Part shown: piece by piece, positions 8,937-18,144 of the stretch | How positions within the stretch are numbered: position 1 is the stretch's first letter | How the letters are laid out: each line of letters starts with the position of its first letter | Source of the DNA: JAHEEL01 sp963700375 | GTDB taxonomy: Bacteria; Actinomycetota; Acidimicrobiia; Spongiisociales; UBA5794 | DNA length: 64,000 bases | Reading direction: 5' to 3' | Assembly: GCA_963700375.1 (NCBI GenBank) | Contig: CAVOXF010000002.1 | Span: 480,772-544,771 of the forward strand | Translations under genes and position numbers: made by a program | The notes under the pieces: model-generated | Seen by the model: the letters and a program-made list of their open reading frames with translations, nothing else | What the model was told of the DNA's origin: nothing | Databases searched by the model: none

Positions 8937-11900
8937 CACACACTCCCTTCCGAGACGGTCTGCTCTGCGAGTGCCCTGCGGTACTCAACCGGGACGACCT
9001 TGTAGAAGCGGGGGAGGTACTCGTCGAAGTTGTCGAGAATCTGCTGGGCGCGCGAGCTGTTGGTGAAGCGGGCGTGGCGCTCGATGAGCTTCTTCAGGCG
9101 CCAGGCATCCCGGCTGAAGGGATCGGCGAGGAGTTCGGCGCGGGTGGGGTTCTCGGGTCCGTCGAGGGGGCCGTCGGGAACACTCAGCCGCTCGATCTCG
9201 ACCATCTCGTGGTTGACCCGGGCTTCGAAGTCGCCGTCTTCGTCGATCACGTAGGCGATACCGCCGCTCATCCCGGCACCAAAGTTGCGGCCGGCCTTGC
9301 CGATCACGACGACGCACCCGCCGGTCATGTACTCACATCCGTGATCGCCGACGCGCTCCACGACCGCGATGGCGCCCGAGTTGCGCACGGCGAACCGTTC
9401 TCCTGCGCCACCGTTGAAGTAGCAGTCGCCGGAGATCGCGCCGTAGAGCACGGTGTTGCCGACGATGATCGTCTCCTTCGGAACGGTTGGACCTTCCGGC
9501 TTGGCTTCGATGATGATGCGCCCGCCCGACAGACCCTTTCCGACGTAGTCGTTGGCGACCCCCTCGAGGTGGAGGGTGATCCCCCTCGCCAGCCATGCAC
9601 CGAAGCTCTGGCCCGCGGTCCCTTTGAGCTTCACCGCGATGGTCCCCGGCGGAAGCCCGTCGTGGCCGTGTCGGCGGGCGACCTCGCCGGACAACATCGC
9701 ACCAACGGATAGGTTCGTGTTCGCGACGGGCGAGACGATCGTCACCCGCTCGCCGTGTTCGAGCGCCGGCATCGCCTGCTCGATGAGTGCATTGTCGAGT
9801 GCTGCGTCGAGACCGTGGTCCTGGGATTCCGTGTTGCTGATGGCGGTATCCGCGCTCGGCTGCGGCTTGAAGAGCACACGGGAGAAGTCGAGGCCCTCGG
9901 CCTTCCAGTGTGCGATCGCCCCATTGATGCCGAGCCGATCGCTCTGTCCGATCATCCCGGCGTAGGTGCGGAAGCCCATGCTGGCCATGATCTCGCGCGT
10001 CTGCTCGGCGACGAACATGAAGAAGTTGACCACATGCTCGGGTTCGCCGGGGAAGAGCTTGCGCAGTTCCGGGTCCTGGGTGGCGACCCCGACCGGGCAG
10101 GTGTTGAGGTGGCACTTGCGCATCATTATGCAGCCCTCCGAGATGAGGGCGCCGGTGGCGAAGCCGACCTCGTCGGCGCCGAGCAAGGCTGCGATCACGA
10201 CGTCGCGACCCGTGCGGATGCCGCCGTCGGTCTGGACCGCCACGCGCCCGCGAAGTCGATTCTCGACCAGGGTCTGGTGCGCCTCGGCCAGTCCGATCTC
10301 CCAATGGGAGCCTGCCTGCATGACCGAGGTCAGCGGGCTGGCGCCGGTGCCGCCCTCGGTGCCTGAGATGAGGATGTGATCGGCGTGTGCCTTCGCGACA
10401 CCCGCTGCGATCGTGCCGACGCCGACCTCCGAGACGAGCTTGACGCTGATCCGCGCTCGCGGGTTCACGTTCTTCAGATCGTGGATGAGCTGCTTCAGGT
10501 CCTCGATCGAGTAGATGTCGTGGTGCGGCGGGGGGGAGATCAGCCCGACGCCCGGGGTGGAGTGGCGCACCTCGGCGATCCACACGTTGACCTTGTGGCC
10601 CGGGAGTTGGCCGCCCTCGCCCGGCTTGGCGCCCTGGGCCATCTTGATCTGGATGTCGTCCGCGTTGACGAGGTACTCGGTGGTGACCCCGAAGCGGCCG
10701 GAGGCGACCTGCTTGACGGCCGAGCGCATCGAATCGCCGTTCTCGAGCGGCACGTAGCGGCTTCGCTCCTCGCCGCCCTCGCCGGTGTTCGACTTGGCGC
10801 CCATACGGTTCATGGCGATGGCGAGATTGGTGTGCGCCTCCCACGAGATCGACCCGAACGACATCGCCCCGGTGGCGAAACGCTTGACGATCTCTGACGC
10901 CGGCTCCACCTCATCAAGCGGAATCGGCTCGTCGAGGGTGTCGAGGGTGAAGAGGCCCCGCAGGTTCTTCAGCTTGCGGGTCTGGTCGTCGACCATCGCC
11001 GTGTACTTCTGGAATAGCTCGTAGTCGCCGGCTCGAACGGCGTGCTGGAGGGTGGAGATGGTCTCGGGGTTCCAGACGTGTTCTTCTCCGGTGACCCGGT
11101 AGGCGTAGTCGCCACCCACGTCGAGGCTCTGCGCCGTGTAGGTCTTCGTTCCGAATGCGGCCTCGTGACGGCGCACCGTCTCGGCGGCGATCTCGTCGAG
11201 ACCGATACCTTCGATCACGGACGGGGTGCCGGTGAAGTAGTCGTCGATGAACCCGGTGTTGAGGCCGACGGCGTCGAAGATCTGTGCGCCGCAATAGGAC
11301 TGGAAGGTCGAGATGCCCATCTTGGACATCACCTTCAGCATGCCCTTCTTGATGGCCTCGACGTAGGTGTCCCTGGCCTCGGCCGGCGTCGGGGTGCCGG
11401 GCAGTTCGTCGACGAGGGACTGGATGGTGTCGATGGCGAGGTAGGGGTTGATTGCTTCTGCCCCGTACCCGCCGAGGAGGCAGAAGTCATGGACCTGCCG
11501 GGCCTCTCCGGTCTCGACGACCAAGCCGACCTCGGTGCGCAGCCCCTCCCGAATCAGGTGGTGATGGACCGCCGCCGTTGCGAGGAGGGCCGGGATGGCG
11601 ATGCGGTCGACGGCCTGGCAGCGATCCGACAGGATGAGGATGTTGCGTCCATCCCGCACGGTCCGTGTGGCGTTTTCGCACAGCCGTTCGAGCGCCGGTC
11701 GAATGCCCGCAACACCCTCGTCGGCCGGGTAGCAGATGCTGAGTTTGCGGGTCCGGAACGCGTCGTCGACGTGGTTCTCGATGCGCCGCACGCGTTCGAG
11801 GCCGACATTGGTGAGGATCGGATGGCTGACCTCGAGGCGCTTCTGCGTCCCGCCCATGTCGAGGTCGAGCAGGTTGGGCCTCGGCCCGATGAGCGACACG

Positions 11901-13543
11901 AGCGACATCACGGTCTTCTCGCGGATTGGGTCGATTGGCGGATTCGTGACCTGGGCGAAGCGCTGCTTGAAGTAGTCCGAGAGCATCTTCGGGCGGTCGG
12001 ACAGGACGGCAGGCGGCGTGTCCCGACCCATCGATCCGACCGGGTCCTGTCCCTGCGTGGCCATCGGTTTGAGGAAGAACTCGATGTCTTCCTTCGTGTA
12101 GCCAAAGGCTTTCTGGGCTTTGCGCAGCGTCTCAGCGTCCGGCTTCATTGACGCGACCTCGGGGGGCAGGTCGGCGATGTTGATCTGCGTTTCGTCGAGC
12201 CACTGCCGGTATGGCTTGGCGCCGGAGAGCGAGTCCTTCAGTTCCTCGTCCTCGATGATGCGGCCCTCTTCGAGGTCGATGAGCAGCATCTTGCCCGGCT
12301 GGAGCCGCCACTTCGTGACGATCTTCTCTTCGGGAATGTCGAGGACGCCCATCTCGGAGGACATCACGATGAGGTCGTCGTCGGTGACGATGTAGCGCCC
12401 GGGCCGCAGGCCGTTGCGGTCGAGGGTGGCGCCGATCTGGCGCCCGTCGGTGAACGCCACGGCGGCGGGCCCGTCCCACGGCTCCATGAGGGCGGCGTGG
12501 TACTCGTAGAACGCCTTTCGGTCGGCATCCATCAGCGGGTTGTCGGCCCAGGCTTCCGGGATGAGCAGCATCATGGCGTGCCCGAGCGAGTAGCCGCCGG
12601 CCAGCAGGAGTTCGAGGGCGTTGTCGAAGGTGGCCGAGTCGGAGGCACCGTCGCCGATGAGGGGCCAGAGCTTCTCGAGGTCGTCGCCGAGGATGTCCGA
12701 CGACATGTTCTGGCGGCGAGCCATCATCCAGTTGATGTTCCCCTGGATCGTGTTGATCTCGCCGTTGTGGCAGAGGTAGCGGAACGGGTGGGCGAGCCGC
12801 CACGACGGCGAGGTGTTCGTGGAGAATCGCTGGTGGATGAGGGCGAGCGCCGATTCGGTCCGTTCGTCGGCGAGGTCCTTGTAATAGACCGAGAGGTTCT
12901 CGGCGAGCACCATGCCCTTGTAGGTGATGGTGCGCGCCGACATCGTGGGGATGTAGAACGTGCCGTCCTTGATGGCCCAGGGGGCACGCACCGCCAGCTG
13001 GGTGTGCGCCTGCTTGCGGATCACGTAGAGCCTGCGTTCGAATGCGTCGGCGTCGTTTGTTCCGTCGCCGCGGCCGATGAAGATCTGGCGGATGACCGGC
13101 TCGATCGACGTGACACTCTCGCCGAGACACGATGAGTCGACGGGGACATCGCGCCACCCGAGCACGACCTGGCCCTCGCGGATCGTCAGCTCGCGGAGGA
13201 GGTTCTCGCAGACCACCCGGTCGATCGGGTCCTGGGGGAGGAAGATCATGCCGACGGCGTACTCGCTGGCGGGCGGGAGGTCGACGCCCTGTTCGGCCAT
13301 CTCGGATCGGAACAAGGCGTCCGGGATCTGGAGCAGCATCCCGGCGCCGTCGCCGGCGAGTGGATCGGCTCCTACGGCGCCGCGGTGGGTGAGGTTGGTG
13401 AGCGCGGTGAGACCCATCTCAACGATCTGCCGGCTCTTGCGACCTTTGATGTCGGCGACGAATCCGATGCCGCAGGAGTCATGGTCGAGCCCGGGGTGGT
13501 AGAGCCCTTCCCCGCGCTGATGCTGTTGTGGATTGTTCGTCAT
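8936..13543 (-). CDS. gltB: Glutamate synthase large subunit
   Basis: This 1535-residue enzyme makes two glutamates from glutamine and 2-oxoglutarate. After a short propeptide the sequence DHDSCGIGF places the N-terminal nucleophile at C24 (class II glutamine amidotransferase). The central and FMN-binding synthase domains follow, with CIMMRKCHLNTCP (about residue 1130-1145) as the 3Fe-4S ligands in C-x5-C-x4-C spacing. The C-terminal GXGXG beta-helix holds the repeated GAGMSGG-type motifs. Length is normal for bacterial GltB. It is first in the gltB-gltD operon with a one-base overlap. The region 13544-13672 upstream should hold the promoter. Confidence 0.97.
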   Translation of the reverse strand: MTNNPQQHQRGEGLYHPGLDHDSCGIGFVADIKGRKSRQIVEMGLTALTNLTHRGAVGADPLAGDGAGMLLQIPDALFRSEMAEQGVDLPPASEYAVGMIFLPQDPIDRVVCENLLRELTIREGQVVLGWRDVPVDSSCLGESVTSIEPVIRQIFIGRGDGTNDADAFERRLYVIRKQAHTQLAVRAPWAIKDGTFYIPTMSARTITYKGMVLAENLSVYYKDLADERTESALALIHQRFSTNTSPSWRLAHPFRYLCHNGEINTIQGNINWMMARRQNMSSDILGDDLEKLWPLIGDGASDSATFDNALELLLAGGYSLGHAMMLLIPEAWADNPLMDADRKAFYEYHAALMEPWDGPAAVAFTDGRQIGATLDRNGLRPGRYIVTDDDLIVMSSEMGVLDIPEEKIVTKWRLQPGKMLLIDLEEGRIIEDEELKDSLSGAKPYRQWLDETQINIADLPPEVASMKPDAETLRKAQKAFGYTKEDIEFFLKPMATQGQDPVGSMGRDTPPAVLSDRPKMLSDYFKQRFAQVTNPPIDPIREKTVMSLVSLIGPRPNLLDLDMGGTQKRLEVSHPILTNVGLERVRRIENHVDDAFRTRKLSICYPADEGVAGIRPALERLCENATRTVRDGRNILILSDRCQAVDRIAIPALLATAAVHHHLIREGLRTEVGLVVETGEARQVHDFCLLGGYGAEAINPYLAIDTIQSLVDELPGTPTPAEARDTYVEAIKKGMLKVMSKMGISTFQSYCGAQIFDAVGLNTGFIDDYFTGTPSVIEGIGLDEIAAETVRRHEAAFGTKTYTAQSLDVGGDYAYRVTGEEHVWNPETISTLQHAVRAGDYELFQKYTAMVDDQTRKLKNLRGLFTLDTLDEPIPLDEVEPASEIVKRFATGAMSFGSISWEAHTNLAIAMNRMGAKSNTGEGGEERSRYVPLENGDSMRSAVKQVASGRFGVTTEYLVNADDIQIKMAQGAKPGEGGQLPGHKVNVWIAEVRHSTPGVGLISPPPHHDIYSIEDLKQLIHDLKNVNPRARISVKLVSEVGVGTIAAGVAKAHADHILISGTEGGTGASPLTSVMQAGSHWEIGLAEAHQTLVENRLRGRVAVQTDGGIRTGRDVVIAALLGADEVGFATGALISEGCIMMRKCHLNTCPVGVATQDPELRKLFPGEPEHVVNFFMFVAEQTREIMASMGFRTYAGMIGQSDRLGINGAIAHWKAEGLDFSRVLFKPQPSADTAISNTESQDHGLDAALDNALIEQAMPALEHGERVTIVSPVANTNLSVGAMLSGEVARRHGHDGLPPGTIAVKLKGTAGQSFGAWLARGITLHLEGVANDYVGKGLSGGRIIIEAKPEGPTVPKETIIVGNTVLYGAISGDCYFNGGAGERFAVRNSGAIAVVERVGDHGCEYMTGGCVVVIGKAGRNFGAGMSGGIAYVIDEDGDFEARVNHEMVEIERLSVPDGPLDGPENPTRAELLADPFSRDAWRLKKLIERHARFTNSSRAQQILDNFDEYLPRFYKVVPVEYRRALAEQTVSEGSV

Positions 13544-13672
13544 GGTTTCTCACACCCGATCGGTGTCCAACCAATTCGGAAGAACATAGGGTCGGTCCGG
13601 TCCGTTCGAGAAAAGGAACGCGAACGCCAATTTGCTCGAACTGAGGAATGGCGGCCGCCGCTTTGCTGATCC

Positions 13673-14104
13673 TCAGTCGTCCTGGTCGATGAGGGACTGT
13701 TCGAACGCGGCGATGCCGTGAAGCGCGAGCTCCATGTCTTCGGCCTCCGGTAGTCCCGAGACGCCGACGGCTCCCACGACCATCCCGTCTACTTCAAGTG
13801 GGAATCCCCCGCCCCACGACACGTAGCGGAGCTCGCCGAAGTTGGTCATCGGGAAGCCTTCGGCGCGAGAACGCGTGCCGACGGTGAGCGACTCGTCCTG
13901 CTCCCGGGATGCGGTGTACGCCTTGTTGATGGCGATGGTGATTGACGGCAGCTTGCACCCATCGGTCCGCAGGAAAGCCAGGAGTTCACCGTGACCGTCG
14001 ACGACGGCGACCGACGCCCCCTTGTCCCGCCGCTCGAGTTCGACCCGGATGGCATCGACGACAACCAGCGCATCGGCATGACTCAATGTAGGTGTGGTGT
14101 ACAA
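13673..14104 (-). CDS. GlcG/HbpS family (DUF336) haem-binding-type protein
   Basis: 143 residues with the family pattern: N-terminal helix, GASVAVVDGHGELLAFLRTDG, the helix with INKAYTAS, then GGGFPLEVDGMVVGAVGVSG and a C-terminal helix. Members include the extracellular haem-binding HbpS and the GlcG protein of glycolate loci. The start is TTG, fixed by GGAGGTCTCCCC just before it. No signal peptide is visible, so this one is probably cytoplasmic. No glycolate or haem gene adjoins it; it sits alone upstream of gltB on the same strand. Confidence 0.85.
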   Translation of the reverse strand: MYTTPTLSHADALVVVDAIRVELERRDKGASVAVVDGHGELLAFLRTDGCKLPSITIAINKAYTASREQDESLTVGTRSRAEGFPMTNFGELRYVSWGGGFPLEVDGMVVGAVGVSGLPEAEDMELALHGIAAFEQSLIDQDD

Positions 14105-14159
14105 GGGGAGACCTCCTGGGGATTTGGGGCACCCTACCCGTCATCGAGCACAGAACGGA

Positions 14160-14384
14160 TCCGGCGGCCGGCAGCCGTGAGCTGTGAGTTGCAAGCTGCG
14201 AGCAAGACAGGGCGCCGCGGGGGTCCCGTCACGCGGAGGAGCGCTGCCCTATTCCTTCCCCCTAGGGGAAGGTGGCAGCGCCGCCAGGCGCTGACGTCAG
14301 GGGTCGCCACCATTCCACGCGAGCGAGAGACCCCCTCCGACGCGCTGCGGGCGCCACCTCCCCCGAAATGGGGAGGAAGCTGTG
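14160..14384. repeat. Intergenic block of stacked hairpins
   Basis: The 280-bp gap between two minus-strand genes holds at least three clear stem-loops: CCTTCCCC/GGGGAAGG (14254-14272, loop 3), CAGCGCC/GGCGCTG (14276-14293, loop 4) and CCTCCCC/GGGGAGG (14357-14376, loop 6). The first part (GGCAGCCGTGAGCTGTGAG and CAAGCTGCGAGCAAGACAG) resembles the hairpin sequence near 7351. Like that element, it lies just downstream of a minus-strand gene end. It looks like a composite intergenic repeat and may also terminate transcription. Confidence 0.6.
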
Positions 14385-15410
14385 TCAAGTCCCGCGGACG
14401 ATCTCTGACACTCTGGTGCCGAGCAGGTCGATCGAGTGGAGGGCGCTCTCGTGAGGGACGGTGCCTGCGGTGTGGAGCATGAAGCGGTCGATGCCGAGTA
14501 CTTCCTTCCACCTCAGGATCTTCGCAGCCACGGTCTCCGGGTCTCCGAGCACGAGCGAACCCTCGGGGCCGCGCATCCAGTCGAACTGCTCCCGGGTCAG
14601 CGGCGACCAGCCGCGTTCCCGTCCGATGCGGTTCATGTTGGCGGTGAATGAGGCGTAGACCTGTTCGGCGGCCTCCTCATTGCTGTCGGCGATGTGGCCG
14701 AGGCCGTGGACGGCGAGCGGGATCGAGTCGGGGTCGAACCCGGATTCGGTGAGGGTCCTGCGGTAGAGGCTGGCGAACGCCCGGAACCGGACCGGATCAC
14801 CGCCGATGATGGCGAGGGCAACCGGCAAGCCCATCTTCGCTGCGCGAACGATCGAGGCAGGGGTGCCGCCGACGCCGACCCAGATGGGGAGGGGGTCCTG
14901 GTGGGGCCGCGGATAGATCGGTTGGTCGTTCAGCGGCGATCGGAACTCACCGGTCCACGTGACCCGCTCGTTGTCGCGGATCTGCACGAGGAGGTCGAGC
15001 TTCTCGGCGAACAGTTCGTTGTAGTCGTCGAGCGACTGACCGAACAGCGGGAAGGATTCGATGAACGAGCCCCGCCCGACGAGCAGTTCCGCGCGACCGG
15101 ACGAGATGAGGTCGAGCGTCGAGAAGTCCTGGAAGGTCCGTACGGGGTCGGCGGAGCTCAGCACGATCACGGCCGAGCTGAGTCGGATGCGCTTGGTGCG
15201 CGCCGCGGCGGCGGCGAGAGTGATGGCGGGCGCGGAGGCCGCCATGTCGATGCGATGATGCTCTCCGAGGCCGTAGACATCCAGTCCGACCTGGTCGGCC
15301 TTCTCGATCTCGGCAATGACGTTGCGGAGGCGTTCGCCGTGACTGATGATCGTGCCGCCGACGGGCTCCGGAGGAGCCTCGGCAAAGCTTGTGAGTCCGA
15401 GTTCAAACAT
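14385..15410 (-). CDS. LLM-class flavin-dependent oxidoreductase
   Basis: A 341-residue member of the bacterial luciferase-like monooxygenase superfamily. It has the TIM-barrel pattern: GLTSFAE at the first strand, YGLGEHHRIDMAASAPA (residues about 46-62), RIRLSSAVIVLSSADPVR, LISSGRAELLVGRGSF and PIWVGVGGTPASIVRAA. It may use FMN or F420. The ribosome site AAAGGACACC precedes the ATG. Its start overlaps the expected stop of the upstream MarR gene (ATGTTTGA), so the two are probably one operon. The substrate is unknown; electrophile or quinone stress would fit the neighbouring MarR and DoxX genes. Confidence 0.9.
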   Translation of the reverse strand: MFELGLTSFAEAPPEPVGGTIISHGERLRNVIAEIEKADQVGLDVYGLGEHHRIDMAASAPAITLAAAAARTKRIRLSSAVIVLSSADPVRTFQDFSTLDLISSGRAELLVGRGSFIESFPLFGQSLDDYNELFAEKLDLLVQIRDNERVTWTGEFRSPLNDQPIYPRPHQDPLPIWVGVGGTPASIVRAAKMGLPVALAIIGGDPVRFRAFASLYRRTLTESGFDPDSIPLAVHGLGHIADSNEEAAEQVYASFTANMNRIGRERGWSPLTREQFDWMRGPEGSLVLGDPETVAAKILRWKEVLGIDRFMLHTAGTVPHESALHSIDLLGTRVSEIVRGT

Positions 15411-15968
15411 GAGGTGTCCTTTGGTTTCGGGAGCGGGTGTCGTTGCCGTTCGACCGCGGTCGACCGCTCAACTCTTCCGGTCGGCTGGTTCGGGAACGTC
15501 TCGCGTCGGCGAGGACGGCCTGGCTGATGCGAGCGAAGCTCGTCACCGAGTTGATCGAACTGTTCCGGTTCGAGCGGATCGATCACGAGTCGACGAATCA
15601 GGTCCGCGTGACCCGGCCATGCTGCCCGGAGAACTCGGTCGCCCGCCGCTGTGAGGCGTGCGGCGCGCCCTCGTCGGTCGTCGGTGATGCGGTCCCTGGT
15701 TACCCATCCGTGCTGTTCCATCCGCTGGATGGCGTGCGAGAGGCGACTGGGGGAGAAGGAGAGGCGCTCGGCGAGTTCGGTCATGCGCATGGCATCGCCG
15801 GGTGTGGCCGCCAGCGTGGCTGAGGATTCCGAAGTCGTCGAGGCTCAAACCGGCGGAGTCGCGGAGTTGACGATCAAACGTGCTCATGAGTGTGGAGAAT
15901 CCGGCCCCGACTCGTCGCCATGTGCGCAACTCCGACATGGAGAGGCTGCTCGGTGCGGTATTGGCCAT
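15403..15968 (-). CDS. MarR-family transcriptional regulator (frameshifted)
   Basis: The N-terminal piece (MANTAPSSLSMSELRTWRRV to LSLDDFGILSH) is the dimer helix and first part of a MarR winged helix. The rest is in a second frame: LAATPGDAMRMTELAERLSF, SPSRLSHAIQRMEQHGWVTR (recognition helix) and DDRRGRAARLTAAG (wing). Dropping one base at 15815 joins them. A second extra base near 15538 would give a helical C-terminus (FARISQAVLADARRS) and a stop at 15403 overlapping the LLM start; without it the frame runs on to 15167. The second shift is less certain. It is divergent from doxX with two palindromic operators between. Confidence 0.75.
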
Positions 15969-15995
15969 CGTCCCTCACCTTCGGAACACGGAATA

Positions 15996-16009
15996 GTTGA
16001 ACGGTCAAC
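15996..16009. promoter_or_regulatory. MarR operator 1
   Basis: The palindrome GTTGA-ACGG-TCAAC lies in the 99-bp divergent region between the MarR gene and doxX. An identical-arm copy lies 33 bp downstream, centre to centre, which is about three helical turns, so two dimers could bind one DNA face. Regulation by this MarR is inferred from position. Confidence 0.7.
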
Positions 16010-16028
16010 AGCTTACCGTCTTCGATAA

Positions 16029-16042
16029 GTTGACGGTTCAAC
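16029..16042. promoter_or_regulatory. MarR operator 2
   Basis: The palindrome GTTGA-CGGT-TCAAC has the same arms and spacing as operator 1. It lies 25 bp before the doxX start, and TTGACG within it could be a -35 element, so binding would block doxX transcription. Confidence 0.7.
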
Positions 16043-16067
16043 AAGTGATACGAAGGGAACATGGACA

Positions 16068-16439
16068 ATGAACACCGCACTCTGGATCGTGCAGGGCCTA
16101 CTCGCTGCCGCCTTCCTGATGGCAGGCTTCATGAAGCTGTCCACGTCGAAAGCGGTGTTGTCGGAGAAGATGGGCTGGGTCGACGACTTCTCCGAAGGAA
16201 CCATCAAGGCGATCGGCGTGGCCGAGCTCTTCGGCGCCGTGGGTCTGATCGTGCCGGGACTCACCGGTATCGCGCCCGTATTGGTGCCGCTGGCCGCGGT
16301 GGGGCTGGCGCTGATCCAGGCTGGGGCGATCGTCGTTCACGCCAGGCGCGGCGAGATGCAGAATCTGGCGGTGAGCGGCGTGCTGTTCGCCATGGCTGTG
16401 TTCGTGGCCTGGGGTCGCTTCGGCGACTACTCGCTCTAG
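16068..16439 (+). CDS. DoxX family membrane protein
   Basis: 123 residues with four hydrophobic helices and the DoxX pattern: N-terminal LLAAAFLMAGFMKLSTS, then GTIKAIGVAELFGAVGLIVPG and a final pair of helices. DoxX proteins are small inner-membrane proteins, some linked to thiosulfate or redox stress. The ribosome site is GAAGGGAACATGGACA. It is divergent from the MarR gene with two operators in between, so it is likely a direct target of that repressor. Confidence 0.88.
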   Translation: MNTALWIVQGLLAAAFLMAGFMKLSTSKAVLSEKMGWVDDFSEGTIKAIGVAELFGAVGLIVPGLTGIAPVLVPLAAVGLALIQAGAIVVHARRGEMQNLAVSGVLFAMAVFVAWGRFGDYSL

Positions 16440-16464
16440 AGCGCTCTGCCTGGCGAGTTCCTGT

Positions 16465-16680
16465 CTACGGCATCCCGACGTTGACGGGCGTGGGGAACCC
16501 AAGTGCCGCGAGACGTTCGGCAACTCGCGACGCGTGGTCACTGATGGTGTGGTCGGCGAGCGGTCCCGAGCAGATCGCGCACTTGAGGGCTCCGGCGTCA
16601 GGCTGATAGCCGACGCCCGGCCGAAGGTGAGAATGGCGGCCATCCGTTCGACCGCACGACGGACAGGGGTTCGTCTCCAT
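16465..16680 (-). CDS. Small zinc-ribbon-like protein
   Basis: 71 residues with two Cys pairs, CPSC at residues 6-9 and CAIC near 34-37, with histidines between them (GRHSH). This fits a zinc ribbon. The ATG has AGAAGGATCG before it, an acceptable ribosome site. The C-terminal half is helical (RVAERLAALG). No close family is recognised. Confidence 0.5.
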   Translation of the reverse strand: METNPCPSCGRTDGRHSHLRPGVGYQPDAGALKCAICSGPLADHTISDHASRVAERLAALGFPTPVNVGMP

Positions 16681-16896
16681 CGATCCTTCTCGCTTCCTCT
16701 ATGGAATGTGCATCGGCACCGTGCGAGTGAACCTTGACGCGATCAGGCCGCTGATTCGGCGGCGGAGGACGGGGGCTGCCGGCTAACTGCGAACACGCGC
16801 CATTCGTCGGGAGCCCCCTTGAGGACGTGCGTACCCCGGTCGTCGTAGACGAACCCCGAACCGGCGCGCCGATCCGGTCGTTTCGGAGCTGGGCGA

Positions 16897-18021
16897 TCAA
16901 CCCACGGCGAAGAAGTTGCGTTCTTCGTCGAGACTGACCGACTCCTGGACGTAGAGCAACAGGTTGTCGGCCTCCTCGCTCTTGACCGACCAACACAGGT
17001 TGCCGCTCACCGTCCCCCCGGCGAAGACCTCGGAGAAGACATCGAGTTCATCGGGCAGAACCCCGCAGAAGTCGGCGCCGGTGTAGGCAACGCCGAGCGA
17101 TCCGACGGTGTTGAACGAGGCCGACACGACGAGGAGATCTGACGAGTTCCCGTTGTACGTCGCCTCGACGCCGACGATGAAGTACTGCCGCCCATCGGCT
17201 GGTGCATCGTTGAGCGGGTCTTCGTCGAGCACGTCAACCGTGGCGTTGGGGATCGCTCCGGTCACCGTGACATCCCATTCGCCGACCGAAACGGTGTCAC
17301 CGATCGGATGGGGATTCCCGCGGGTGCCGACCGGACCGTTCGGATCGGGATCACCGGGCGTTGGGTAGTCGATGTCGACCGGCTCGGTTGATCCTGCGGC
17401 GCCGAAGACGATTGGGGCGTCCGTGGTGAGCACTGCGTCGACCAACAGCAGCAGGTCTTCGGCGTCCTCCTCCGCCACTTCCCAGCAGAGGTTTCCCTCG
17501 ATCGTGCCGCCCGGGAACACATCGCGGAACTCGTCGAGTTGGTCGGGCACGAACCCGCAGTATGCCGATGCGTCGTACTCGGCCGCCGACGGACCAACGA
17601 CCGAGAACGACAAATTGGTGAACAACTGTGTCGGCCCATTGCCGTCATTCGCCACGGCGACCCGCCACAGCACGAACCGGTTACCGGGTGCCGGTTCTTC
17701 GTTGAACTCGTTCTCACTCGATACCGCGTCGGTTGCCTCCGGCTCGTTCGCCACAACGACGGCGGACATGGTTCCTACCGCGGCCCACGCACCGGCTGGC
17801 ACCGGATCGTCGACGGTTCCCGCGGCGGGCGCTTCGGGGGTCGCTGTGGCCGCCACCGTGGTCGTGGGAGCGGCCGTCGCGACGACCGCCTCTGATGTGG
17901 AAGTCGGTTCGGCCGTCGTGATGTTCGCATTCGGTTCCGCAGCTGTCGTATCACTCGAACCGGAGGTGCACGCCGAGACAACACATACGGCGGCCACCGC
18001 CACCACGAGAGTCGTGCGCAT
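16897..18021 (-). CDS. Lipoprotein with two DUF4352 domains
   Basis: The start MRTTLVVAVAAVCVVSAC gives a lipoprotein signal with lipobox VSAC. A Thr/Ala-rich linker follows to about residue 75. Two similar immunoglobulin-like domains of the DUF4352 type follow. Each has a conserved pair: YCGFVPDQLDEFRDVFPGG with GNLCWEV, and FCGVLPDELDVFSEVFAGG with GNLCWSV, so each probably has one disulfide. The repeats arose by internal duplication. The open frame extends to 18129, but that part has no signal character. DUF4352 domains are usually exposed outside the cell; the function is unknown. Confidence 0.8.
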   Translation of the reverse strand: MRTTLVVAVAAVCVVSACTSGSSDTTAAEPNANITTAEPTSTSEAVVATAAPTTTVAATATPEAPAAGTVDDPVPAGAWAAVGTMSAVVVANEPEATDAVSSENEFNEEPAPGNRFVLWRVAVANDGNGPTQLFTNLSFSVVGPSAAEYDASAYCGFVPDQLDEFRDVFPGGTIEGNLCWEVAEEDAEDLLLLVDAVLTTDAPIVFGAAGSTEPVDIDYPTPGDPDPNGPVGTRGNPHPIGDTVSVGEWDVTVTGAIPNATVDVLDEDPLNDAPADGRQYFIVGVEATYNGNSSDLLVVSASFNTVGSLGVAYTGADFCGVLPDELDVFSEVFAGGTVSGNLCWSVKSEEADNLLLYVQESVSLDEERNFFAVG

Positions 18022-18144
18022 CCCCGTCACTTCCTGTTGTCGCCGGCTAGGACTCATCGACGATACGTGAAGGTGGGCCAAGCCGGAAGGACCGCGTACC
18101 GGCCGGACGTCGGTCCTGGGGTGATCCATATCACCGCTCAGTGA

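Noticed and set aside
11042..12151. Plus-strand open frame inside gltB
   Set aside because: Antisense of a highly conserved enzyme; no independent evidence.
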